Origin: UBA6623 sp965217195
Lineage (GTDB): Bacteria > Acidobacteriota > Terriglobia > Bryobacterales > UBA6623
Direction of reading: 5' to 3'
DNA: 64,000 nucleotides
Assembly: GCA_965217195.1 (NCBI GenBank)
Contig: CBDCHL010000005.1
Span: 1,240,001 to 1,304,000 of the forward strand
A model generated the notes under the pieces. The model saw only the letters and a list, made by a program, of their open reading frames with translations. It did no database searches and had not been told where the DNA came from. Below are positions 51,394-59,436 of the stretch, in pieces (the stretch's first letter is position 1; each line of letters begins with the position of its first letter). The translations under genes were made by a program, and so were the position numbers.

Positions 51394-54300
51394 ATGGCAA
51401 AAGCGCCTCCCATGGATCACGACGATCCGGTCCAGAACAATTCGCTCAGTGTGCCGCTGTTTGTGTCGACGCTGATTTTGATGTTGACACTCGTGTGGGC
51501 GCTTTACGACGAACTCTACGCGATGCGTCCTTGGAAGACGACGCAGGAGCAGTTCATGGGGCTCTATAAGTCCTATCTGCAAGAGTTGAAGCCCGGGCAG
51601 GCGGCGGTCGAGCAAGAGATCAAGGACTCCTCGGGGTACCAGGAACTCGATGAGCAGTTGCGGGATGCCGAGGCCGAAGCGGTCGCCAAGACGGCCGACA
51701 TCGAAAAACGCGTCAACCGGGGCGTGAACCCGCGTATGGTGGCCGTACGGGCCGCCTTTCAGGCATTGCGCGGCGAGATCGGCGAGCCGACCTACCAGTT
51801 CGAGACGGCGACGAGCGAATCGACCAAGCAATCGTTGCAGGCCAAAATCGACGGAATCATGCAGCGCGTCATCGAATTGGATGTTGTCGCCGACGACGGG
51901 TCGGGGAACACCGAAACGTTGACGACGACCTTCTCCCAACTCGAAGCCGAATTCGAGCGGCTTCGAAATCTGCGGGCCGAATTGCAAGCTGAACGAGTGA
52001 CACTGCTGGGCCCGGCGCAGGAGATTCGCGCCAAGCGCGACGCCTATCTCAGTGAACGCATGACCGGGCTTACGGCGCAGCAAGTCGACGGCTTGATCAG
52101 CAAGATGGACAACTTTGCCGTCGACATCAAGCAGATTCACATGCCCGATATCGACTGGGTCGACCGTTGCGAGTCCTGTCACCTGGGTATTCGTGAGCCG
52201 GTCGAGTTGACGGCGGCCTCGATGGGCGGCCACGAAGTCTTCGCGGGCCACCCGAATCGCGATCTGCTGAAGATCCACGACCCGGAACAGTTCGGTTGTT
52301 CCAGTTGCCACAACGGCAACGGCCGGGCGACGAGCGGCGTCGTCAAGGGGCACGGGCGGCACAAATTCTGGCTCTGGCCGCTCTATCACAAGGAAAATAT
52401 GACGGCGGGCTGCCAGCAATGCCATGCCAAAGAAGTCGTCACCCCGATGGCGGAGACACTCAACCAGGGCCGCGAGTTGTTCTTGAACCGCGGTTGCTGG
52501 GGCTGCCATCGCTTCGAAGGTTTCGACATTGAGTCGGACGAGTTAGCCGAGGTTCGGCGACAAATCGGCATCCTGTCGACCGAGCAGGCGGCGAACATCA
52601 AGGAAGCGGAACTGTCTGTGACAATGGGCGATGAAGCGGAGGAAGACGATGTCGCACAGCGCCTCTACGCTCGCGCCGAAGAGCTGACGCTGCGCAACAG
52701 CGGGCTCGACTCTCGAATCGCCACGATGAGTCAGGAAGAGCGCAATCTCGGCGTCGAAGTGAAAAAGTTTGGGCCCAGCCTGAAGGAAATTCGCGTCAAA
52801 CTGCGCAAGGAGTGGGTGCCGGTTTGGCTTAAGAATCCCCACGAATTTCGGCCCGGATCGAAGATGCCGGTCTTCCGGTTCTTGGAAGAAGAAATTCAGG
52901 GCATCTCGGCCTATCTGTGGCAGAACGCAATCGACGGCCAGTTGGAATCGCATCCGCGGGGGAACGCCGAGCGGGGTAAGGAGCTGTTTGAGACGCGGGG
53001 TTGCCTGGGTTGCCACTCGATCGGCGAAGGCGCCGACCGCATGGGTGGGACGTTTGCGGCAAATCTGAGCCGGATCGGTGAAAAGACGAACTACAACTAT
53101 TTGGTTCGGTGGATTCACGATCCGAGCGAACTGACGCCCGATCCCAACGCGCCGGATGACGAAGTCCGTCTGCGGCCGATCATGCCGAATCTACGGCTGT
53201 CGGTCGCCGAGACACGCGACATCGCAACGTATTTGATAGAGCAGAAAACGGACGCCGAGTACGCCGCGGCGGATTATATGGATGATCCGGCGCTGGCGGA
53301 AAGGGGATTGGAGTCGCTGCGCCATTACGGCTGCGCCGGCTGCCACGAGATTTCGGGACTGGAAACCGAGGGCCGCATCGGGACGGAGTTGACGCTGGAA
53401 GGCAGCAAGCCGCTCGATCGGCTCGACTTCGCTTTATTCACGCACCGGGCCGAGCGCGAAGGGTGGTACAACCACAAGGGATTTTTCGAACACAAGCTGA
53501 AGGATCCGGCCTTCTTCGACGAGGGTAAGGTCAAGAGCCACCTCGAATCGCTGCGGATGCCGAATTTCAATCTTGACGACGAGGAGATCACCGCCCTGAC
53601 CACGTTCTTATTGGGAGCGGTGGATACGCAGTTTCCTGAACAGTATCGCTATGAGCCCGAAGATGACCGAAGCTCTGTCCAGGAGGGTTGGTGGATCATC
53701 AAGCGCTACAACTGCAATGGATGCCACCAGATTCGGCCGGGCGATGAGACTTCGTTCATGACGATGGCCAGGTATGAGGACCCGGATTGGGCCGAGCAGT
53801 TCCCGCCGCAGCTCTACACCGAGGGGGCCCGCGTCCAGCCCGACTGGTTACTAGGCTTCCTGGCCAACCCGGCGCAAAGCGAATCCAACGTCAACCGCAA
53901 CGGCGTACGCGAATACCTGGAAGCCCGCATGCCGACGTTCTATTTCTCGGATCGACAAGTCGGCAAGATCATGCGGTTCTTCATGGCACGCTCGACCCAA
54001 CCGCTTCCGTACCTGCCCGAGGGAATGGAAACGTTGACGAATGAAGAGCGTCTGATGAGCCGGCGGCTGTTCAGCGGCCGCGCCGCACCGTGCTTGAAGT
54101 GTCATATGACCGGCAATGCCGCGCGCGACCGCAACGCAACGGCGCCGAATTTCCTGATCGCCGCCGAGCGGCTGAAGCCTGAATGGACGTATCGCTGGAT
54201 GCTTGAGCCGGCCAATATCGCGCCGGGAACGGCAATGCCCTCGGAATTGTTCCGACACGAGGGCGACCGCTGGGTCTTTGACGGTCCGTTGCCGCCATCG

Positions 54301-54408
54301 TTCCGGGATTATGAAGGAGATCACGCCGACTTGATGGTGCGCTATATGTTCCAGTTCACGCCCGCCGAGCTGAGGCGTCTGCTGGCGGCCGGAGTGCCGG
54401 GAGGCTAG
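51394..54408 (+). CDS. Membrane-anchored eight-haem cytochrome c, 1004 residues
   Basis: One N-terminal membrane helix (residues about 12-33), a predicted coiled coil (about 60-230), then eight CxxCH haem sites: CESCH ~259, CSSCH ~300, CQQCH ~339, CWGCH ~367, CLGCH ~536, CAGCH ~646, CNGCH ~773, CLKCH ~899. The last four sit in separate cytochrome-c-like modules with Met-containing loops (e.g. ARMPTFYFSD, GTAMPSELF). It follows the cytochrome b genes and replaces cytochrome c1/f, probably carrying electrons to the oxidase or a cupredoxin. Confidence 0.93.
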   Translation: MAKAPPMDHDDPVQNNSLSVPLFVSTLILMLTLVWALYDELYAMRPWKTTQEQFMGLYKSYLQELKPGQAAVEQEIKDSSGYQELDEQLRDAEAEAVAKTADIEKRVNRGVNPRMVAVRAAFQALRGEIGEPTYQFETATSESTKQSLQAKIDGIMQRVIELDVVADDGSGNTETLTTTFSQLEAEFERLRNLRAELQAERVTLLGPAQEIRAKRDAYLSERMTGLTAQQVDGLISKMDNFAVDIKQIHMPDIDWVDRCESCHLGIREPVELTAASMGGHEVFAGHPNRDLLKIHDPEQFGCSSCHNGNGRATSGVVKGHGRHKFWLWPLYHKENMTAGCQQCHAKEVVTPMAETLNQGRELFLNRGCWGCHRFEGFDIESDELAEVRRQIGILSTEQAANIKEAELSVTMGDEAEEDDVAQRLYARAEELTLRNSGLDSRIATMSQEERNLGVEVKKFGPSLKEIRVKLRKEWVPVWLKNPHEFRPGSKMPVFRFLEEEIQGISAYLWQNAIDGQLESHPRGNAERGKELFETRGCLGCHSIGEGADRMGGTFAANLSRIGEKTNYNYLVRWIHDPSELTPDPNAPDDEVRLRPIMPNLRLSVAETRDIATYLIEQKTDAEYAAADYMDDPALAERGLESLRHYGCAGCHEISGLETEGRIGTELTLEGSKPLDRLDFALFTHRAEREGWYNHKGFFEHKLKDPAFFDEGKVKSHLESLRMPNFNLDDEEITALTTFLLGAVDTQFPEQYRYEPEDDRSSVQEGWWIIKRYNCNGCHQIRPGDETSFMTMARYEDPDWAEQFPPQLYTEGARVQPDWLLGFLANPAQSESNVNRNGVREYLEARMPTFYFSDRQVGKIMRFFMARSTQPLPYLPEGMETLTNEERLMSRRLFSGRAAPCLKCHMTGNAARDRNATAPNFLIAAERLKPEWTYRWMLEPANIAPGTAMPSELFRHEGDRWVFDGPLPPSFRDYEGDHADLMVRYMFQFTPAELRRLLAAGVPGG

Positions 54409-54511
54409 CGCGAGCGGCGACGCTGCCGGTCGAGCCGAGGCGTTTTTCGGTAATTTGAGGGTTTGGCACTTTACGTGCCGGTTTGTTTTCAATAAGGAAG
54501 GATAGACAGTT

Positions 54512-55285
54512 ATGTCGTTATACAAACTAGGGGCTCTGATGCTCGTCGTCTTGTTCGCCTATACCGTCGGGTGCGGCGGCGAGGAAGCTCCGGTAACCGA
54601 AGAAGCGGCTCCCGCGGAGGACTATTTCGAAGTGGACGCGGCCACCGCAGCGATCGTGACCGGGAAGGTGACCTTAGAGGGGGATGCCCCGAGCAACCCC
54701 CGCATCAACATGAGCGCCGAACCCGATTGCCAGGGCTTGCACAGCGGGCCGGTTCATGCCGAAGTCTACATGGTAGGAGACGGCGGTGCCCTGGCGAATA
54801 CCTTTGTGTGGATCAAGGGAGGCCTCGAAGGGAAGAAATTCGCGACGCCGTCGAGCTCGGTCGGCCTGGATCAGAAGGGCTGCATCTACAAGCCTCACGT
54901 GATCGCTCTACAGACGCGGCAGGTTCTCGCCGTTTCCAACGGTGATCCGACCACGCACAATGTTCACCCGCTGCCGAAGGTCAATCGCGAGTGGAACAAG
55001 TCGCAGACCGCGAATGCTCCGGTGATCGAGCGCAAGTTCAGCCGCCAGGAGATCATGCTGCCGGTGAAGTGCAATATTCACCCCTGGATGCGTTCGTACA
55101 TCAACGTCGTGGACCATCCCTTTTTCGCGGTGACCGGAGCCGACGGCTCGTTTGAAATCAAGGGCCTGCCCCCGGGAACCTACACGATCGAAGCGGTTCA
55201 CGAGAGGTTCAAAGAGCAAGAGATGAGCGTCACCGTCGGCGCATCCGAGTCAAAACAGGTTGACTTCAACTACAAATCCGGATGA
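54512..55285 (+). CDS. Cupredoxin-like lipoprotein with C-terminal carboxypeptidase-regulatory-like domain
   Basis: The N-terminus ends in lipobox YTVGC (Cys about 21). A type-1 copper site can be read: HNVHPLPKV with the first His and a CNIHPWMRSY segment giving Cys, His and Met. After it, FAVTGADGSFEIKGLPPGTY starts a small beta domain. It would be anchored outside the membrane and could shuttle electrons from the octahaem protein to an oxidase. It is 104 bp after that gene and overlaps ctaA. Confidence 0.82.
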   Translation: MSLYKLGALMLVVLFAYTVGCGGEEAPVTEEAAPAEDYFEVDAATAAIVTGKVTLEGDAPSNPRINMSAEPDCQGLHSGPVHAEVYMVGDGGALANTFVWIKGGLEGKKFATPSSSVGLDQKGCIYKPHVIALQTRQVLAVSNGDPTTHNVHPLPKVNREWNKSQTANAPVIERKFSRQEIMLPVKCNIHPWMRSYINVVDHPFFAVTGADGSFEIKGLPPGTYTIEAVHERFKEQEMSVTVGASESKQVDFNYKSG

Positions 55286-56210
55286 GTTTGCCGCGGCCGT
55301 CAGCTGGCCGCTGCACCGATTCGCGCTGTTTACGGCGTTCGCCACCTTGTGTTTGCTTGTCGCCGGCGCCTTGGTGACAAGCAACGAGGCGGGGCTATCG
55401 GTTCCCGATTGGCCGCTCTCCTATGGTCAATGGATGCCCCCGATGATCGGGGGTATCTTCTATGAACACGGCCACCGCATGATTGCGAGTTTTGTCGGTC
55501 TATTGACCGTCATTCTCGCCGTGTGGCTGTGGCGGGCGGAAAGTCGGGCATGGGTCAAGAAAATCGGGCTGGCGGCCGTCGTAGCGGTGATCGCGCAGGG
55601 CGTTCTCGGCGGCATGACGGTGCTGTTTCTGCTGCCGACGGCACTGTCGGTGGGTCACGCTTGTTTGGCGCAGCTCTTCTTCTGTATGATTGTCAGCTTG
55701 GCGTTGGTGACCTCGCCGGGCTGGCGGAGCCAGAGCGCGGATCGCCTGCGGCCCTTGGCGGACGGCGGAATATTCTCGCTGGCCCGGCTGACGGTCGCCG
55801 TCAACGTGGCGATCTTTTTGCAACTGATGCTTGGGGCGGCGTTTCGCCATAAAGGTATGGGGGTCGTCCCGCACTTAATCGGGGCAGTGGTCGTTGCGCT
55901 ACTGGTGATTTGGGTGGTGGTTCGGGTCGCGGCGCAACACGCGGCACGACGTGAAGTTCTTGGTTGGGCGTTGGTGCTCAACGGGTTGCTGATGGTGCAG
56001 TTGGTCTTGGGAGCGGCGGCCTATTGGATTCGACACGTTACCGCGACAGCGCCGCAACCTCTTCTGTCGATGGTGGCGCTCACGGTGACGCACGTCGCGG
56101 TGGGGGCGTTGCTGATGGCGGCCGGGGTGCTGCTGACGATTCAGGTCCATGCTCGTCTCGGCGATCGGACGGCCGATATGAACAGGCAAGAACTGCCGCA
56201 AGCGATATGA
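55260..56210 (+). CDS. ctaA: Haem A synthase (COX15/CtaA family)
   Basis: A 316-residue membrane protein of eight helices. SNEAGLSVPDWPLSYGQWMP, YEHGHRMIASFVG, VGHACLAQLFF and VTHVAVGALL contain the four conserved His of the family. It oxidises haem O to haem A. The frame opens at a TTG (55260) inside the preceding gene; no ATG is available before the conserved region, so translational coupling is likely. The stop overlaps the ctaB start (ATGA). Confidence 0.9.
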   Translation: MTSTTNPDEFAAAVSWPLHRFALFTAFATLCLLVAGALVTSNEAGLSVPDWPLSYGQWMPPMIGGIFYEHGHRMIASFVGLLTVILAVWLWRAESRAWVKKIGLAAVVAVIAQGVLGGMTVLFLLPTALSVGHACLAQLFFCMIVSLALVTSPGWRSQSADRLRPLADGGIFSLARLTVAVNVAIFLQLMLGAAFRHKGMGVVPHLIGAVVVALLVIWVVVRVAAQHAARREVLGWALVLNGLLMVQLVLGAAAYWIRHVTATAPQPLLSMVALTVTHVAVGALLMAAGVLLTIQVHARLGDRTADMNRQELPQAI

Positions 56211-57109
56211 GAGAACCTTCGTCCACCGCCGAAGCCGCGGTCCCGGTATCGATCGGCGTACCATCGGACTACCTAGAGCTGACCAAGCCCAGCGTGGTAT
56301 GGCTGATTATCCTTTCAACGGCGGTCGGATTTTACATGGGTTCGCCGAACTCGCTGTCGTTTGCGCTGTTTCTGCATACGCTGGCGGCCACGGCGCTGTT
56401 GGCCGGCGGCACAGGTGCTCTGAATCAGTGGCTCGAGCGCGACTTGGACGCGCGCATGCGGCGCACCGAGAGGCGCCCGCTGCCGGCGGGTCGTTTGCGA
56501 CCGCTGCCCGCGATGCTGTTTGGGACGGGCTTGACGGCTGCCGGGCTAGTCTATTTGGCCCTGGCGGTCAACCCTTTGACCGCTCTGCTCGGGTTGCTGA
56601 CGACGACCGGCTATCTGTTCGTCTACACCCCGCTCAAGACACGCACGCCGCTTTCAACGTTTGTCGGCTCATTCCCAGGGGCTATGCCGCCGTTGATCGG
56701 TTGGGCCGCGGCCCGTAATGAACTCGGCTTCGAAGGCTGGGCGCTTTTCGCCTTGCTCCTTGTTTGGCAATTCCCCCATTTCTACGCGATTGCCTGGATG
56801 TATCGCGAAGACTACGCCAAAGCCGGTATCTTGATGCTGCCGGTTGTGAAACCGGACGGCGTCGCCACCGGGCGTCGGATCGTTTTCTACGCCGCCTTGC
56901 TGGTGCCCGTGAGCCTAGCGCCGGCCTGGCTGGGAATGACCGGGACGATTTACCTCACCGGCGCCGTCGTGTGTGGTCTCGGCTACCTCTATTTCGGCCT
57001 GCTCGCCGCCCGCGAAAAGACGACCATGCAAGCCAGAAGGCTCTTGCAAGCGTCGGTCGTCTACCTCCCCTTGGTCTACTGCTTGCTGATTTTCGACAAG
57101 GTGCTGTAA
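56207..57109 (+). CDS. ctaB: Haem O synthase, protohaem IX farnesyltransferase
   Basis: A 300-residue UbiA-type membrane protein. First Asp-rich motif: ALNQWLERDLDARMRRTERR (N-x2-x-D-x3-D); second YREDYAKAGILMLP. LTKPSVVWLIILSTAVGF is the usual start. Adds farnesyl to protohaem, supplying CtaA. With ctaA it implies a haem a-containing oxidase encoded elsewhere. Confidence 0.93.
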   Translation: MREPSSTAEAAVPVSIGVPSDYLELTKPSVVWLIILSTAVGFYMGSPNSLSFALFLHTLAATALLAGGTGALNQWLERDLDARMRRTERRPLPAGRLRPLPAMLFGTGLTAAGLVYLALAVNPLTALLGLLTTTGYLFVYTPLKTRTPLSTFVGSFPGAMPPLIGWAAARNELGFEGWALFALLLVWQFPHFYAIAWMYREDYAKAGILMLPVVKPDGVATGRRIVFYAALLVPVSLAPAWLGMTGTIYLTGAVVCGLGYLYFGLLAAREKTTMQARRLLQASVVYLPLVYCLLIFDKVL

Positions 57110-57113
57110 GTCC

Positions 57114-57404
57114 CAAACCGAGGCGCGACCGTAAGGAAGCGGTGTGCGATGAAGCCGTCGACCGCAAAAAAGGGTGGCGGACCCGTCGCGGCACGGAACC
57201 GGATGCTTTCGATACTCGATTTGCCTCGCTTGCAACCAAGGCGGGCCCCTAAGGCCTCGGCGACCTCTGTTTTCACGTTGCGCGACCGACACCGCATGCT
57301 GAAACCATCCGCCACCTCGAGTCCCGCGGTTTCTTGCTTCCACCACCTGCGTCGCGGCTTGCGCGTCTCATCGCACACCGCTTCCTTACGGTCGCGGCTC
57401 GGTT
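57114..57404. repeat. 291-bp element with 37-bp inverted-repeat ends
   Basis: 57114-57150 (AAACCGAGGCGCGACCGTAA then GGAAGCGGTGTGCGATG) and 57368-57404 are inverted copies with one mismatch. The interior shows no gene and no likeness to the interior of the 287-bp element at 5662, though size and layout are alike. The right end supplies the last codons (TEPRP) and stop of the cupin gene. Confidence 0.8.
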
Positions 57405-57871
57405 TGCTGCGCTTCCCGCAACCGCGCCAGCCCCTCCCCCGTCGGAACATTGATGAAAATCACCCCCAGCAAATCTTGCCCCGTATTTCGCACCTCATGC
57501 TCAACACCCGTCGGGATATACAGAACATCTTCAGCGGCAATGCCGTGCTCCTCGCCGTCGATGATCGCCGTCCCTTTGCCCTGCGTCACCACCACAAGCT
57601 CTTCCGCGTCAGGGTGAATATGCAACTCCGCCACATGGCGTCCGTTGGGCGGAATCATCACATGGTGAACGAACTGGATCGTCTCCAAGCACGTCCTCTC
57701 CGCCGACGCTTCAGTCTCGAACAGCCGCCGAACTGGTGCGGACATCTCCGAACGGTCGCGCCAATGCCCCTGTTCATCCCGAAGGCGGTGCCTCACGACG
57801 CGATGCGGATTGTTAAACAGTAGGCTCTGGATGACGCCATAGACCTGTGACTTCCAATTAGCGAGAGGCAT
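57386..57871 (-). CDS. Cupin-domain protein
   Basis: A 161-residue protein with one cupin: motif 1 HVAELHIHPDAEELVVVTQG (His, His, Glu metal ligands) and motif 2 PTGVEHEVRNTG (His). The N-terminal 60 residues are not recognised. Its last residues are encoded by the inverted-repeat element, which may have changed the original C-terminus. Function unknown. Confidence 0.78.
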   Translation of the reverse strand: MPLANWKSQVYGVIQSLLFNNPHRVVRHRLRDEQGHWRDRSEMSAPVRRLFETEASAERTCLETIQFVHHVMIPPNGRHVAELHIHPDAEELVVVTQGKGTAIIDGEEHGIAAEDVLYIPTGVEHEVRNTGQDLLGVIFINVPTGEGLARLREAQQTEPRP

Positions 57872-57898
57872 CGAAACGAATCCTTTCCGTGAGCAGGG

Positions 57899-57962
57899 TC
57901 AGCGACGTGGCGAACGCTTTCAGCATGCCGTGTCGCCAATCCTGGCGACATCTCTGCTCACC
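57899..57962 (+). repeat. Copy of dispersed repeat shared with 3125-3183
   Basis: GACGTGGCG-ACGCTTTCAGC, GTGTCGCCA-TCCTGGCGACATC and a final GCTCACC match the minus strand of 3125-3183. It contains the palindrome TGTCGCCA-at-CCTGGCGACA and abuts the stop codon of the DUF3604 gene. Confidence 0.65.
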
Positions 57963-59355
57963 GCCCTGACTCCGCGAACCGCACCCAAATCGGACTCGCC
58001 CAAGCCATATTGTCATCGGCCTGAATCACCCGGACGTAATAGTAATGCGTGCCCGGCTCAATCGACCGATCGGTGTAGGAAAACGAAACTTCCTCGACGT
58101 CCGGGTGCGCCGTATAGACGAACGTATTGTCCTTGATGATGTCGATTTGCGCGATCGGGCCGGTGCCGATCACGCGCACATCAAGCCGCGGCGGCCGGTC
58201 GGTCGCGAATTCCTCGCCCATCGCGTGCCCCCCCGACTGAAAATCCACGATGATGTTGTCCGTCGCGGCATACGTTCGGCGGTCGTACAGCGAATTCCAA
58301 ATCTCTCCGTAATCGCGCTCGGGCGTATAGACCGCGGCGTAGGACATATGAGTCGAGCGATGGTCGGAACTCGCGATGAAACCCATCTTGTAGCCCTTCG
58401 CCAGCGCATTCCAAACGAAACCCTTCGGATGAATCTCCCCCGACGTGATATACCCGCCCACGACGATCTTGTCCGCCGTCGCCCCCCGTGGCGCGCCCAG
58501 GTATTCATAGGAATCACGGTTGCCCTGATACATCTCGACCAGCCGCTCGACCTTCTCGTTGTTGTAGCGCCAGTCAGTTCCCATCTGCGTCGCCGTCGTA
58601 TGCGGAATGCTGATCGCCTGGGGACGCCCGCCTCCAAGCAGTTGCTCCCACAGGGCCACCATGTCGTCCTCGGCCACGCCGATATCGCGTGGCCCCGGGC
58701 GAATTCGAATCGGCTGGAAGCCGCGCGAGCGGGACACGATGTTGCGGTGCCCGTCGGGATAGGCGACCGTGCGTTCGTAGTTGAGTAGGGGATAAAACGT
58801 TCGCGGGAGCTTGTAAACATCGATGGCTTTGTCGATCATGCGCCACAGGTAGGGGGTGTCGGCCGGGTGGACCAGCAGATGTTCGGAGGGCCCGAGGAAA
58901 TCCATGCGGGCGGCGTCGATCGCATAGCGATAGCTGTCATAGAGGCTGCCGTCGCTATAACCGTCGAACGACAGATCGGTGTGGCGATGGAGATCGCCCC
59001 AGGTGACGGTGTACTTCTCGCCGCCGACCTCCATTTCGTATTTCTTCCAGAGCGGAGTTGAAACGGCGGGTTCGGTATCGTCGACCGATTCGGGGGCGGC
59101 ATGTTGTTTTGACCCCACTAAGTACTCATCCTCGACCGCTCCCCCCGGGACATCGTCAAGCGCGATCTTGCCGGCGTAGAGATCGTATTGCAGAAACCGT
59201 GGGTCGTCGTCCGGATAACTCTTGCCGTCGGTCTGCGAAGCGATCCACAGATTGCCGTCCTTGTCGATCGCCGTCCCCGGCCGCTGCTCAATCCGTCCGT
59301 CCGAAAAAGGAACCCACACCGGCGGCATCCAAGCATGGCCGTCGAACATCATCAC
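57958..59355 (-). CDS. DUF3604 (PHP-like) C-terminal part of a split gene
   Basis: Residues about 115-465 form a DUF3604 domain: VTWGDLHRHTDLSFDGYSDG, FLGPSEHLL, NYERTVAYPDGHRNI, ISIPHTTATQMGTDWRYN, GFIASSDHRSTHMSYAAVY. These His/Asp motifs resemble PHP metal-dependent hydrolases. The first 30 residues still belong to the upstream propeller region (WVPFSDGRIEQRP; KDGNLWIASQTDG). The original gene ran from 60898 to 57958 in one frame; a tandem duplication cuts it here. Translation could restart at the ATG-rich start (MMMFDG). Confidence 0.8.
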   Translation of the reverse strand: MMMFDGHAWMPPVWVPFSDGRIEQRPGTAIDKDGNLWIASQTDGKSYPDDDPRFLQYDLYAGKIALDDVPGGAVEDEYLVGSKQHAAPESVDDTEPAVSTPLWKKYEMEVGGEKYTVTWGDLHRHTDLSFDGYSDGSLYDSYRYAIDAARMDFLGPSEHLLVHPADTPYLWRMIDKAIDVYKLPRTFYPLLNYERTVAYPDGHRNIVSRSRGFQPIRIRPGPRDIGVAEDDMVALWEQLLGGGRPQAISIPHTTATQMGTDWRYNNEKVERLVEMYQGNRDSYEYLGAPRGATADKIVVGGYITSGEIHPKGFVWNALAKGYKMGFIASSDHRSTHMSYAAVYTPERDYGEIWNSLYDRRTYAATDNIIVDFQSGGHAMGEEFATDRPPRLDVRVIGTGPIAQIDIIKDNTFVYTAHPDVEEVSFSYTDRSIEPGTHYYYVRVIQADDNMAWASPIWVRFAESGR

Positions 59356-59436
59356 GTGATACGCCTTTCAATCCGTCCGTCCGAAAAAGGAACCCACACC
59401 GGCGGCATCCAAGCATGTCGAACATCATCACGTGAT
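59288..59436. repeat. Direct tandem duplication, 80-bp unit
   Basis: 59288-59367 and 59368-59436 repeat TCAATCCGTCCGTCCGAAAA onward; the second unit lacks GCCG and the 7-bp joint. The net extra length of 76 bases shifts the frame of the propeller/DUF3604 gene. The near identity of the units means the event is recent. Confidence 0.92.
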
